From: Bacillus sp. B1-b2
Lineage (GTDB): Bacteria > Bacillota > Bacilli > Bacillales > Cytobacillaceae
Direction of reading: 5' to 3'
NCBI RefSeq assembly: GCF_009183415.1
Contig: NZ_WEHU01000010.1
Coordinates: 1-64,000 of the forward strand
DNA length: 64,000 bases
Within the stretch, counting starts at the first letter, position 1. The number at the start of each line of letters is the position of its first letter. Shown here piece by piece: positions 17,336 to 26,497 of the stretch. A model generated the notes under the pieces. The model ran no database searches. It was not told the origin of the DNA and saw only the letters and a list, made by a program, of their open reading frames with translations. Both the position numbers and the translations under genes were made by a program.

Positions 17336-18505
17336 ATGCGATTAAAACATGGATTTTCAGAAAGGTTTGATTGGACACTTTGTTTACTTCTCATCCTTTT
17401 TTGTTTAATAAGCTGTATTTCTATCTATAATACACAACCACAAGGAACAAACTATTTAGGATCACAGATTCAATGGTATGTTATTGCCTCCATTGCTATA
17501 GCTATCATTATGTATTTTGATAAAGAGCAAATTCAGAAAATAACCTGGATATTTTATGGATTCTTTCTCTTCTTACTTATCGGGTTACTTGTTTTACCAG
17601 TAAGTGATTTTACTCCCAGAATAAATGGAGCTAAAAGCTGGTATGTTATTCCTATGGCCGGAAGCGTCCAGCCTTCTGAATATATGAAGGTGTTCTATAT
17701 CCTAGCACTATCCATTATTATACAAAAGCATCATGAAAAAACTGTTTATCAAACAATAAAAACAGATTGGATTCTATTAGGTAAACTAGGACTTGTAGCT
17801 GGTATCCCCATTATGCTCGTGATCGCTCAAGATTTTGGTACTACCCTTGTATTAATGGCTATTTTGGTTGGATTAATCTTAGTTTCCGGCATATCATGGA
17901 AGATTATCATTCCTCTCTATGGAATAGCAGCTGCCTTTGGTTCCTTAATGCTTTACTTAGCTGTTTATGGTAGAGAATTTTTGGAGAAGTATTTTGGAAT
18001 AGAAGCATATAAATTTGCCCGTGTAACTTCATGGCTTAATCCAGAAGATGCAGGAGATTCGGGACTTCAATTATTAAAATCCATGCGAGCAATTGGTTCA
18101 GGACTTGTTTCAGGAAAAGGCTTTGGTCAGGAAGAAGTCTATATACCAGAAAGACATACTGACTTTATCTTTACTATTATAGGAGAAGAATATGGTTTTA
18201 TCGGTGGTTCTATTGTTATCGTCTTATATTTTATTTTAATTTCCCACCTTGTACGAACAGCCTTTAAAACGGCAGACCCTTATAGTACCTATATATCAGT
18301 AGGAGTAATCAGCATGATTACTTTCCACGTTTTTGAAAACATAGGTATGACTATACAACTTTTGCCAATAACAGGAATCCCGCTTCCTTTTATTAGCTAT
18401 GGTGGCAGTTCACTCATGACCAATATGATGGCAATGGGGCTGATATTTAGTATTCGCTATCATCATAAATCTTATATGTTCTCATCTAATTCTTTTTCCT
18501 TTTAA
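17336..18505 (+). CDS. rodA: SEDS-family peptidoglycan polymerase, RodA type
   Basis: A roughly ten-helix membrane glycosyltransferase that polymerises lipid II with a partner class B PBP during cell elongation. Key motifs are INGAKSWY, G-S-V-Q-P-S-E-Y-M-K, AQDFGTTLVL, RAIGSGLVSGKGFGQ, the PERHTDFIFTIIGEEYGF loop with the conserved catalytic-region Asp, and ITGIPLPFISYGGSS. NGAKSW and the 389-aa length favour RodA over FtsW/SpoVE. The ATG follows AGGGGAATGAAAA. It is monocistronic between the mgtE terminator and dps. Confidence 0.9.
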   Translation: MRLKHGFSERFDWTLCLLLILFCLISCISIYNTQPQGTNYLGSQIQWYVIASIAIAIIMYFDKEQIQKITWIFYGFFLFLLIGLLVLPVSDFTPRINGAKSWYVIPMAGSVQPSEYMKVFYILALSIIIQKHHEKTVYQTIKTDWILLGKLGLVAGIPIMLVIAQDFGTTLVLMAILVGLILVSGISWKIIIPLYGIAAAFGSLMLYLAVYGREFLEKYFGIEAYKFARVTSWLNPEDAGDSGLQLLKSMRAIGSGLVSGKGFGQEEVYIPERHTDFIFTIIGEEYGFIGGSIVIVLYFILISHLVRTAFKTADPYSTYISVGVISMITFHVFENIGMTIQLLPITGIPLPFISYGGSSLMTNMMAMGLIFSIRYHHKSYMFSSNSFSF

Positions 18506-18679
18506 GGAGCATTAAAAAATATAGGAAGGGTTCTAATATTTGTCATTTTTATGAATTCTCCTCTTTATGTGTTTCATTCCAATATTTAATAGGGTATATA
18601 TTTAATTAGGCTACAAAAAATAGTTAAGTAGTAGATCACAATTTTTGGACATCCTTTTAAAATTGAAATAAAACTTAAA

Positions 18680-18740
18680 TTAAAATAATTATAAATAAGT
18701 ATTGATTTTAAATTAAAACTTGTTATAATTAATATATAAT
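18680..18740 (+). promoter_or_regulatory. dps promoter with PerR-box-like operators
   Basis: TTAAAATAATTATAA (18680-18694) matches the PerR consensus TTATAATNATTATAA at all but one fixed position. A second, weaker match starts at 18723. The latter overlaps the -10 TATAAT (18724-18729), which lies 16 bp after a TTGATT -35 (18702-18707). Peroxide-inducible control of dps/mrgA by PerR is established in Bacillus, so the reading is natural. Confidence 0.65.
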
Positions 18741-18762
18741 CAGTCGAAGGGAGTTTGTTATA

Positions 18763-19215
18763 ATGGGATTACAAACTAAAGTAGAATTACAACAGGAATT
18801 AAATGTACAAATTGCTAACTGGAGTGTACTATACACGAAGCTTCACCAACATCATTGGTATGTTAAAGGACCTTTTTTCTTCACATTACATGAAAAATTT
18901 GAAGAACTATATGATGAAGCAGCAGAAGCAGTAGATGAGATTGCAGAGCGCTTGCTTGCTATTGGAGGAAAACCGGTTTCTACTCTTAAAGAGTTTATGG
19001 AAACATCAACCCTAACAGAAACCACGGAAAAATTAACTGCGAATGAAATGGTTAAATCTTTAGTAGAAGATTACAGTCATATTAATACACAATTAAAAGA
19101 GCTGGCTGATCATGCTGATGAAAAAGGCGATGTTATTACAAATGATTTAGCAGTTGGGCTTATCGGTAAAATCGAGAAACATTTATGGATGCTAACAGCG
19201 TATCTTTCTGAATAA
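18763..19215 (+). CDS. dps: Dps/MrgA-type DNA-protecting mini-ferritin
   Basis: A 150-aa ferritin-like protein forming dodecamers that oxidise and store iron and shield DNA under peroxide stress. The ferroxidase segment is visible: W-S-V-L-Y-T-K-L-H-Q-H-H-W-Y-V-K-G, then LHEKFEELYDEAAEAVDEIAERLL with the His, Asp and Glu ligands shared between subunits. C-terminal helices match the family. CGAAGGGAG precedes the ATG. PerR-like boxes upstream fit an oxidative-stress role. Confidence 0.95.
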   Translation: MGLQTKVELQQELNVQIANWSVLYTKLHQHHWYVKGPFFFTLHEKFEELYDEAAEAVDEIAERLLAIGGKPVSTLKEFMETSTLTETTEKLTANEMVKSLVEDYSHINTQLKELADHADEKGDVITNDLAVGLIGKIEKHLWMLTAYLSE

Positions 19216-19216
19216 A

Positions 19217-19264
19217 GAACAAGGTAAACCCCCATAGCTTAAGCTATGGGGGTTTACCTTGTTC
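19217..19264. terminator. 48-bp perfect palindrome between convergent dps and lipid kinase genes
   Basis: Two 24-bp arms (beginning GAACAAGGTAAACCCCC) are exactly complementary with no loop beyond the turn. Neither side has a long T-run. It abuts the kinase stop codon, and it probably terminates both converging genes. Confidence 0.6.
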
Positions 19265-20167
19265 TCATCTATTTTGTGTTGGAACAATCATTGTTATATA
19301 GCGAGGTAAGACTTTTAAAGTACTTGGTGTTTGAGTATACACCTCTCCGTCCATATCCACAGCAACTTCCTCTTTTGTTTCAATTTGAATATCTTTCCCT
19401 TGAAAATACAGTATTTCCTCTTTAATCGCTGCATCTGCATTCTCATTTTTCAATGCAATCATTCCCTTCATTAATTTGAAGTTTGCGTTTTTAATAATAA
19501 ATACATCTAAAAGCCCATCATTCCACTGTATGGTTGAGAACGGCAAATTATAAGAAGCAATAGAGTTACCATTTGAAATTAACACCATTACAGCCTCTCC
19601 ACTCCAGTTTTCCCCGTCTGTAGTAATCGTCATCTCTATCGGTTTTTGACTCTGAATAGTTCTTAATGCATTTAAAAAGTAACTGGCTTTTCCAAGCTTA
19701 TTTTTCTCTTCTGTACTCATGCTGGTAGCTGCTTCTGCCACCAACCCAATTCCCCAGAAATTAAGAAAGTACACATCTTCTCCTACTTGAACTAAATCAA
19801 CCATTTCTTCTTTTCCATTGACGATCTCTTCAACCGCTAGCTGTATATTTTGAGATATGTTGAGAACTCGAGTGAAATCATTGCAAGTTCCTCCAGGTAA
19901 GATAGCAAGTACTGGTCTTTTTTCTAACTTAGCAAGACCATTTATACATTCATGAATGGTTCCATCTCCTCCCAAAACAATAACAATCTCGAAACTTCCT
20001 CCTAACTCTTCACATAGCTCTTTTGCATGCTTTGGTCTTAAACATTTCTGAACCATGATGGTATCTATACTTTCTGCTAATACCGGTAAGCAAATACTTA
20101 GAAGCTGACTACTTTCCTTCTGTCCTGCATTACCATTATAAATAAATAATGCGCTATTATATTTCAT
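19265..20167 (-). CDS. Diacylglycerol kinase family lipid kinase (YegS/DgkB type)
   Basis: A soluble 300-aa lipid kinase of the DAGK catalytic superfamily. It carries the nucleotide-binding signature VLGGDGTIHECINGL at about residue 63, the LPGGTCNDFTRVL motif, GIGLVAEAA, and a C-terminal beta-rich domain ending in VDMDGE. Members phosphorylate diacylglycerol, ceramide or related lipids; in Bacillus DgkB recycles DAG from lipoteichoic acid synthesis, but YegS-like paralogues are hard to separate by eye. GGGGATG precedes the ATG. The gene is convergent with dps and divergent from ktrC. Confidence 0.85.
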   Translation of the reverse strand: MKYNSALFIYNGNAGQKESSQLLSICLPVLAESIDTIMVQKCLRPKHAKELCEELGGSFEIVIVLGGDGTIHECINGLAKLEKRPVLAILPGGTCNDFTRVLNISQNIQLAVEEIVNGKEEMVDLVQVGEDVYFLNFWGIGLVAEAATSMSTEEKNKLGKASYFLNALRTIQSQKPIEMTITTDGENWSGEAVMVLISNGNSIASYNLPFSTIQWNDGLLDVFIIKNANFKLMKGMIALKNENADAAIKEEILYFQGKDIQIETKEEVAVDMDGEVYTQTPSTLKVLPRYITMIVPTQNR

Positions 20168-20199
20168 TCATAAACATCCCCAATAGCCTTTTTTCTCTA

Positions 20200-20222
20200 T
20201 ATACCCACATAGTATGGGTATA
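20200..20222. promoter_or_regulatory. Operator-like dyad between the divergent lipid kinase and ktrC genes
   Basis: TATACCCA (20200-20207) is exactly complementary to TGGGTATA (20215-20222), separated by 7 nt. ATACCC...GGGTAT dyads are typical of CsoR/CstR-type operators, but with different spacing, so the regulator is unknown. I see no c-di-AMP riboswitch in this leader. Confidence 0.4.
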
Positions 20223-20367
20223 TCAAACGTTCATGAACTACTTTTTAATAATCCATTTACAGAAACTTTTACTCCCCTGCTCTATAAGCTTTAAGAAAAC
20301 ATCCTTTGATTTATAAAAAGTATAAAAAAGGAAAAAGTAATAATAAATGAAAGCTAGGAGGATAAAC

Positions 20368-21027
20368 ATGAAGAAGCAGTTTGTGGTAATAGGGCTTGGT
20401 AATTTTGGTGGTAGCTTGGTAGAAGAATTCTATAAAATGGGTGCAGATGTCTTGGCAATAGATCAATATAAAGAAAGAGCAGATAGGTATCAAAAATTAG
20501 CAACCTTTAGTATACAAATGGCTCCTATTACAGAAGCAGCATTAACACAAGTGGGAATAAGAAATTTTGATCATGCCTTTGTTTCTATGGGAGAAGATGT
20601 GGAATCTAGTATACTAACAACCATGCTACTAAAAGAAATGGGAATGAAAAAGGTTTGGGTGAAAGCAGCAGATATCTATCATAAAAGAGTTCTTGAAAAA
20701 ATTGGAGCAGATCGTGTTATTCATCCAGAGCAAGATATGGCAAAAAGAATTGCCCATCATGTTTTCTCCAAAACGATGATTGACTATATTCATTTATCAA
20801 AGGAACATGGAATTGTAGAAATAATTGCTTCTCCTAAAATTAACAATCGATCTATTTTAGATTTAGATGTGCGCGCAAATTTTGGATGTACTATTATTGG
20901 TATTTTGCGCAATGGAAATACTATAGTCTCTCCTTCTGCAAATGAAATAATCTATGAAGGAGATGTGCTTATTGTCATTGGTAGCAATAAGTGCTTATTT
21001 AAATTCGAGGAAAAAATATCTAGTTAA
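20368..21027 (+). CDS. ktrC: Potassium-uptake regulatory subunit KtrA/KtrC (RCK protein)
   Basis: The cytoplasmic gating ring of a Ktr K+ channel, 219 aa. The RCK-N domain (1-~135) starts FVVIGLGNFGGSLVEEFYKMG, a Rossmann GxGxxG nucleotide loop with an acidic residue at the end of the second strand. The RCK-C domain (~140-219), which in this family binds c-di-AMP, follows. The membrane subunit KtrB/D is not adjacent, as for B. subtilis ktrC, so ktrC is the likelier match than ktrA. The ATG at 20368 has AGGAGG 6 nt upstream; the longer frame starts within the leader. Confidence 0.88.
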   Translation: MKKQFVVIGLGNFGGSLVEEFYKMGADVLAIDQYKERADRYQKLATFSIQMAPITEAALTQVGIRNFDHAFVSMGEDVESSILTTMLLKEMGMKKVWVKAADIYHKRVLEKIGADRVIHPEQDMAKRIAHHVFSKTMIDYIHLSKEHGIVEIIASPKINNRSILDLDVRANFGCTIIGILRNGNTIVSPSANEIIYEGDVLIVIGSNKCLFKFEEKISS

Positions 21028-21143
21028 CATCCACTTTCTCGATAATAACTTACTATCTAAATTCTCTTTCACTAGAATTTAAAACGTTTAACCCTTTCAC
21101 TTACGGGTATTAGATGTATAAATTCGAACAAGGAGTGAAGGAT

Positions 21144-22643
21144 ATGAATTATTATTGGAATTGGAACTCATTTTGGGATAATCTCCCTAGTTTTCTTCTA
21201 GCGGTCGTTGTTTTAATAATAGGCTGGATAGTTGCAAAGGTTATCGAAAAAGCCAGTTATAAGGGACTGCAAAAAACGAACCTTGATAACAAAATTTTTC
21301 ACGAAAACAAACCTAAGAAATACTCTTCTGAGAAAGTAATAAGTAAGATCATTTACTACCTGTTACTTGTTTTCGTATTTACTCTATTCTTTAATATTTT
21401 AAATTTAACGGTTATTACCTCTCCACTAGTTGCTATGCTTTCTTCTATTTTTGGAGCTGTACCAAATATTTTAAAAGCAGCACTTATCTTACTTTGTGCA
21501 TGGTTAGTTGCTTCCGGATTAAAATATCTTATTAAAAAAACTGGTACTACTTTAAAAGTACAAGAGAAATTGTCAAAATGGAAATTAGCTGATTATACAG
21601 CACAACAACCAAAAATAATGGATAGTATAGCTAATATTGCTTTTTATCTAGTACTGTTATTATTCTTACCAGCTGTTTTAGATGCTTTAAATTTATATGG
21701 TGTATCAGAGCCTTTCGCAAATATGATTCAAAGCATTCTAGCATTTTTACCTAAGCTTTTAGCAGCAGCTTTAATCGTACTTGTAGGTTGGTTAGTAGCT
21801 AAGATTGTTCGTACAATCGTTACAAGCTTCCTAGAAAGCATCGGTACAGAAAGACTAGCTACTCGTATCGGTATGAAGAAATTACTAGAAAATATTACTT
21901 TATCTTCTGTAATAGGGAACGTTATCTTTATTTTCATTCTCATCCCTACTATTATTTCTGCATTAGAGAAATTAGATTTAGAAGGAATATCAACACCTGC
22001 TATCGGGATGCTTAATGATGTTCTTACAATGATTCCTAATATTGCAGTTGGTATCTTCCTAATAGTTGTCGGAGTATGGCTTGGTAGATGGGTTAAAAAC
22101 GTAATTATCTCCTTGTTAGTGAAGCTAGGCTTAGATTCTTATGTACAGAAAATGGGGATTAACGTTAGCAATAGCATCTCCAATATTATTGGTTCTATTG
22201 CTCAGATTCTAATCGTCTTCTTATTAACGGTACAAGCTTTAAATCTTGTCGGCTTACAGTTCTTTGTAACGTTATCAACTGCTGTTGTTGCCTATATTCC
22301 AATGGTTATTGCCGCTATCCTTATTCTTGGTGTAGGAATCTGGATTGGTTATATGGTTCAAAAGCTATTAAGTGGTATTCTACAAGGTGCTCACTTTAAA
22401 TTACTTCCTTCCATTGCGAAATATGCTATTATCACACTAAGTGTCTTTATGGCTCTTGATCAATTAAATATTGCATCTTCTATTGTAAATGCAGCATTTA
22501 TCTTAATCCTTGGTGGACTCGCGTTAGCGTTTGGTTTAGCATTCGGACTTGGTGGGAAAGAGTTTGCTCAAAAACGTCTAGCAAAATTAGATACGAAAAT
22601 TGAAGAAACTTCTGTTCAAAAACCTAATAATACAAATAATTAA
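21144..22643 (+). CDS. Mechanosensitive-channel-like protein with repeated TM-helix units
   Basis: A 499-aa membrane protein made of about five copies of the 'conserved TM helix' unit seen in MscS-related proteins. Each unit has an amphipathic stretch, a P-x-x-L/I, then a helix ending in G-W-x-V-A-K or similar. Examples are LPSFLLAVVVLIIGWIVAK, VPNILKAALILLCAWLVAS, LPKLLAAALIVLVGWLVAK, IPNIAVGIFLIVVGVWLGR and IPMVIAAILILGVGIWIGY. No MscS beta-domain follows; the C-terminus is a GGLALAFGLAFGLGGKEFA segment, as in the pore helix of that family. Likely a membrane channel or osmotic component (inference). The ATG at 21144 has AAGGAG 8 nt upstream. Confidence 0.75.
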   Translation: MNYYWNWNSFWDNLPSFLLAVVVLIIGWIVAKVIEKASYKGLQKTNLDNKIFHENKPKKYSSEKVISKIIYYLLLVFVFTLFFNILNLTVITSPLVAMLSSIFGAVPNILKAALILLCAWLVASGLKYLIKKTGTTLKVQEKLSKWKLADYTAQQPKIMDSIANIAFYLVLLLFLPAVLDALNLYGVSEPFANMIQSILAFLPKLLAAALIVLVGWLVAKIVRTIVTSFLESIGTERLATRIGMKKLLENITLSSVIGNVIFIFILIPTIISALEKLDLEGISTPAIGMLNDVLTMIPNIAVGIFLIVVGVWLGRWVKNVIISLLVKLGLDSYVQKMGINVSNSISNIIGSIAQILIVFLLTVQALNLVGLQFFVTLSTAVVAYIPMVIAAILILGVGIWIGYMVQKLLSGILQGAHFKLLPSIAKYAIITLSVFMALDQLNIASSIVNAAFILILGGLALAFGLAFGLGGKEFAQKRLAKLDTKIEETSVQKPNNTNN

Positions 22644-22646
22644 ACG

Positions 22647-22690
22647 AAAAAACCTGATTAACAATACGTTGATCAGGTTTTTTGCTTTAT
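22647..22690 (+). terminator. Terminator of the TM-helix channel gene
   Basis: AAAAAACCTGAT (22647-22658) pairs with ATCAGGTTTTTT (22672-22683), extended by AAC/GTT, followed by GCTTTATTTTT. Confidence 0.9.
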
Positions 22691-22798
22691 TTTTAAGTTC
22701 TCTGTTGTTATGAAACCAATTTCATAGTTTACTCTATAAGAGGGGCATCATTCAGCGTGATATTTCTTTTGGATATAGCGTTATGGATATGCTCTTTT

Positions 22799-23587
22799 TT
22801 ATGGCAAATCTGTATCTAGTAATTCTAGACCATCCACCATTTTTGAAAGTGGTACAATATCAGCTTCTTTCTGATAAACAGGAATGTATTCTTTTAATAC
22901 ACTAACAACTGCAGGACCCGAAACTCCTACATGCCCAATTGCAATAGATTCTTCTTTTTTATCTAAGCTCTTTGCTAGTCTATTTGCCTGTTTAGAAATA
23001 TGTTGCGAAGTATAAATATGGTCAAAGAACAAATCATTTTCTAGATATGGAACTTGTAGTTCTTCTGCGATATCTTTTATTACACTTTTACTTGTTGTTT
23101 TGCTATCTAAATAAAAGAGATTATTCTTTTGACATTCTTCTAGTATAATCCTCATCACTCGTTCATCTTCAGTTGCTTTAGAGCCCATATGATGATTCAT
23201 TCCTACTGCATAAGGTATACTTTTAATAGCATTTTGTACTCTATCTCTGATTTCCTTATCAGATAAGTCTGTTGTAATGGCCCCTGGACCAAGCCAGCTC
23301 TTCTTTCCTTTTTTAGGCTCCATCGGCATATGAATGATAACTTCATGACCCTTTTTATGTGCTGCAATAGCGTCCTCTTTACTTGTTGGGAGGAAGGGCA
23401 TAATAGCAACTGTAATGGGGACAGGTAGGTTCAGCATATCCTCTGTTCCTTTCATGTTGTTACCGAAATCATCAATAACAATGGCTAATTCATTTCTTTC
23501 ATGCTGCTTCATTGATCCATCTTCTTTAGCAAAAACATTCCATTGATGAGATAATAAAAATACGAGCAAGCACAGCACAATCTTCAT
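22799..23587 (-). CDS. Divergent polysaccharide deacetylase (YibQ family), secreted
   Basis: 262 aa with an N-terminal signal peptide (KIVLCLLVFLLSHQWNVFA, cleavage near residue 20). The mature part matches the YibQ/DUF610 divergent deacetylase family: LAIVIDDFGNN, PVPITVAIMPFLP, GHEVIIHMPMEP, AVGMNHHMGS, LFYLDSKTT and IAIGHVG. DDFG and HMPMEP correspond to the metal-site region of NodB-like enzymes, but the activity of this family is not established. It probably acts on cell-envelope glycans. AAAGGGGAGTT precedes the ATG. Convergent with the channel gene. Confidence 0.88.
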   Translation of the reverse strand: MKIVLCLLVFLLSHQWNVFAKEDGSMKQHERNELAIVIDDFGNNMKGTEDMLNLPVPITVAIMPFLPTSKEDAIAAHKKGHEVIIHMPMEPKKGKKSWLGPGAITTDLSDKEIRDRVQNAIKSIPYAVGMNHHMGSKATEDERVMRIILEECQKNNLFYLDSKTTSKSVIKDIAEELQVPYLENDLFFDHIYTSQHISKQANRLAKSLDKKEESIAIGHVGVSGPAVVSVLKEYIPVYQKEADIVPLSKMVDGLELLDTDLP

Positions 23588-23649
23588 ACTAACTCCCCTT
23601 TTTTATCATTAGTATCTTCTTTAGAATGCCTTTACATACAAGGGTATGA

Positions 23650-23681
23650 AAAAGAAAATGATGCCTTTATAAAATAAGGCA
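23650..23681 (-). terminator. Possible terminator of the pot operon
   Basis: TGCCTT/AAGGCA arms (23662-23667, 23676-23681) read on the minus strand into CATTTTCTTTTTC. It is about 140 bp after potD and short, so only a candidate. Confidence 0.4.
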
Positions 23682-23820
23682 CCAGTCTATAGAGAACCCC
23701 CACAAAGGGTAATGTTGTGTATCTAAACGACCCACAGAATAGGGAAAATCAACCTACTTCATTATCAGAAAAACAACCATCATAAGCTTGCAAGTTACAT
23801 TTCAGCTTTCGATTTCATTT

Positions 23821-24894
23821 CTACTTCCGATGCATCTTAAACTGTAAGAAAAGATCATTGTATTCAGATAGTGATTGTTTACCTAGGTTTTCATACACTT
23901 CCAATTTGGATGTTAATTCTTCATCTAAGTAGAAACGTTTATCACTTGTAATTTCTTCAGGTAAATACTTCATTGCTCCTTTATTAGGAGTAGAGTATCC
24001 TACGTATTCCGTATTTTGAGCTGCATTTTGAGGATCTAGCATAAAGTTAATGAACTGATGTGCAGCATCAATATTCTTAGCTGTTTTTGGAATAACCATG
24101 TTATCAAACCACAAGTTGGATCCTTCTTCAGGCACTACATATTCAATATCCTCATTCTCCGCCATTGCTTCAGAAGCATCTCCTGACCATAATACTCCTA
24201 TAGCAGCTTCTTCATTTCCAAGTAATAACTTAATTTCATCCCCTACAATAGCCTTTACATTAGGAGTAAGTGTATCTAACTTTTCTTTTGCTTCTTTTAA
24301 ATGTTGATGATTTTTATCATTTAAGGAATAGTTTAAGCTATTTAAGCTCATCCCCATAATTTCCCTTGCACCATCCACTAATAAGATTTTGTTTTTCAAA
24401 TCTGTATCCCATAGATCATTCCAAGAAGTAATCTCTCTTCCTTCCAACATCTTGGTATTATAAGCGATCCCAACTGTTCCCCAAAAGTATGGAATAGAAT
24501 ATTCGTTTCCTGGATCAAAGGATAAATCCATGAATCGAGTATCTATATATTTCAGATTAGAAAGTTTAGCATGATCAATGGGAATCAATAAATCTTCTTC
24601 CTTCATTTTTTCTATTGTATATTCAGAAGGAATGGCAATATCGTAGTTAGTCCCACCTTGCTCAATTTTAGTCATCATGGCTTCATTCGAATCAAAGGTT
24701 TCATATATTACCTTTATTCCTGTTTCATCCTCAAACTTTGTAATTAAATCTTCATCTATATAATCTCCCCAGTTAAAAACGGTTATTGTATTCCCACTTG
24801 TATAACCTCTACTAGTATTTAACTGATGAACAACAAATAAAAGAATAAAGGATAAAGCAAAAATAGCTATTAATCCACGAACTAGAGGTTTCAT
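23821..24894 (-). CDS. potD: Spermidine/putrescine-binding protein PotD
   Basis: The extracellular polyamine receptor of the PotABCD importer, 357 aa. Residues ~8-26 form a hydrophobic anchor/signal without a lipobox Cys, so it is either membrane-anchored or cleaved by signal peptidase I. The mature protein begins NTITVFNWGDYIDEDLI, a hallmark of PotD/F, with FDSNEAMMTKI, GTVGIAYN, VLWSGDAS and DNMVIPK around the polyamine site. Its ATG overlaps the potC stop by 1 nt (TAATG). Last gene of the operon. Confidence 0.95.
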   Translation of the reverse strand: MKPLVRGLIAIFALSFILLFVVHQLNTSRGYTSGNTITVFNWGDYIDEDLITKFEDETGIKVIYETFDSNEAMMTKIEQGGTNYDIAIPSEYTIEKMKEEDLLIPIDHAKLSNLKYIDTRFMDLSFDPGNEYSIPYFWGTVGIAYNTKMLEGREITSWNDLWDTDLKNKILLVDGAREIMGMSLNSLNYSLNDKNHQHLKEAKEKLDTLTPNVKAIVGDEIKLLLGNEEAAIGVLWSGDASEAMAENEDIEYVVPEEGSNLWFDNMVIPKTAKNIDAAHQFINFMLDPQNAAQNTEYVGYSTPNKGAMKYLPEEITSDKRFYLDEELTSKLEVYENLGKQSLSEYNDLFLQFKMHRK

Positions 24895-25694
24895 TATTTC
24901 ACCCCCATTTGTTGACTTTTATTAACTCGCTTCGTAATGAAGTAATAGCCAATAACAAGGATTAAAGTAAACAAGAATAACAGGGTAGATAAAGCATTAA
25001 TATTTAAGGAAATTCCTCTTCTGGCTAATGAATAAATCTCTACAGAAAGAGTGGTAAATCCGTTTCCTGTTACAAAGAATGTTACAGCAAAATCATCTAA
25101 TGAATAGGTTAGAGCCATAAAAAACCCTGCAAGTATTCCAGGAGAAATATATGGAATGATAACCTTTGTTAATACTTCCTTCCAACTAGCTCCTAAATCT
25201 AAGGCAGCATCTATCAACGTGGGACTCATTTCTTCTAATTTTGGTAAAACCATAATTACTACAATAGGAATAGAAAATGCCACATGTGATAGTAGGACAG
25301 ATGTAAATCCTAGCTTAATTCCTAATATGGTAAAGAATATTAAAAAGGAAGCTCCTATGATTACGTCTGGGCTAACAATAAGCACATTGTTTAAAGATAA
25401 AATGGAATCCCGCAAGGTTCTTTTTCTTATCATGGAGATACTGATTGCTCCTAGAACCCCAATAATGGTCGAAATTGCTGCTGATAATAGTGCAATGATA
25501 ATCGTATTGAGTACGATGACTAGTAATCTTGAATCTTGAAATAATTCTTTATACCATTCTAAGGTAAACCCTTCAAAACCATGCATGGTCCCCCCACTAT
25601 TAAAAGAGTAGAAAACCAGATAGAGGATAGGAGCATAGAGAATGATAAAAATTAGGCTTAAATAGAAAACAGACCATTTAGATAGTTTCTTCAT
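24894..25694 (-). CDS. potC: Spermidine/putrescine ABC transporter permease PotC
   Basis: An inner-membrane permease with about six helices, 266 aa. It carries the ABC-permease EAA-type loop (DAALDLGASWKEVLTKVIIPYISPGILAG region, ~res. 160-190) that contacts PotA, and YSLDDFAVTFF late in the chain, typical of PotC. Its ATG overlaps the potB stop by 4 nt (ATGA), giving translational coupling. Confidence 0.95.
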   Translation of the reverse strand: MKKLSKWSVFYLSLIFIILYAPILYLVFYSFNSGGTMHGFEGFTLEWYKELFQDSRLLVIVLNTIIIALLSAAISTIIGVLGAISISMIRKRTLRDSILSLNNVLIVSPDVIIGASFLIFFTILGIKLGFTSVLLSHVAFSIPIVVIMVLPKLEEMSPTLIDAALDLGASWKEVLTKVIIPYISPGILAGFFMALTYSLDDFAVTFFVTGNGFTTLSVEIYSLARRGISLNINALSTLLFLFTLILVIGYYFITKRVNKSQQMGVK

Positions 25695-26497
25695 TTTACG
25701 CTCCTCTCTTTCTTTCTACTTCCAGTAAGAACCATAATAATAATCATAATAATAACTAAGAACACGGCAATTGTTGAACCCATACCCCAATCTTGAGTAA
25801 TTAAGAAATGCTGTTCAATGGCAGTTCCAAGAGTGATTACACGGTTTCCTGCGATTAATCTAGTTATCATAAATAAAGATAGAGCTGGAATAAATACAGC
25901 CTGGCAGCCTGATTTTACTCCATCTACCGTTAATGGAAAGACAATCTTACGAAACGTTGTAAAAGATGATGCCCCTAAATCTTGTGATGCATCAAGCAAA
26001 CTAGGATTTAACTTCTCTAGAGAGTTAAAGATCGGCAATATCATAAATGGAATAAAAATATAAACACTTACAAATAGAAAACTAAAATCGGTAAATAAGA
26101 TTTGTTGTTTTCCAATTCCCAAAAAGTCCAATGTTTCATTTGCTATTCCATATGTCCCGAAAATACCAAGAAATGCATATGCTTTTAATAATAGATTAAT
26201 CCAAGATGGTAATATAATTAATAATAGCCAAAGTTGTTTATGCTTTGTTTTTGTTAGTATATATGCTGTAGGATATGCAATCATTAAAGTAATAAGGGTA
26301 ATTAAGAAAGCATACCAAAATGAATTTAATGTCATCAATAAATACACTGGTGTAAAGAACTTCTGATAATTAGCAAGGCTCAATGATCCTTCTATATCAA
26401 AGAATGAATAATAAACAATAAGTGCAACTGGTGCAATAACAAAGAGAGCAATCCATAGGTAGTAAGGAATAGTGAACCATCTAGTACTATTTTTCAT
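25691..26497 (-). CDS. potB: Spermidine/putrescine ABC transporter permease PotB
   Basis: The first permease of the polyamine importer, 268 aa from the chosen start, with six predicted helices. Motifs are [18 protein letters not shown] and [21 protein letters not shown] (EAA loop). The ATG at 26497 (MKNSTRW) has AAGGTG 6 nt upstream; an ATG at 26512 lies before that site. It overlaps the end of potA by 11 nt. Confidence 0.94.
   Translation of the reverse strand: MKNSTRWFTIPYYLWIALFVIAPVALIVYYSFFDIEGSLSLANYQKFFTPVYLLMTLNSFWYAFLITLITLMIAYPTAYILTKTKHKQLWLLLIILPSWINLLLKAYAFLGIFGTYGIANETLDFLGIGKQQILFTDFSFLFVSVYIFIPFMILPIFNSLEKLNPSLLDASQDLGASSFTTFRKIVFPLTVDGVKSGCQAVFIPALSLFMITRLIAGNRVITLGTAIEQHFLITQDWGMGSTIAVFLVIIMIIIMVLTGSRKKERSVK

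Noticed and set aside
20168-20367. c-di-AMP (ydaO) riboswitch before ktrC
   Set aside because: No ydaO core motifs and only 200 bp available; just one small dyad found.
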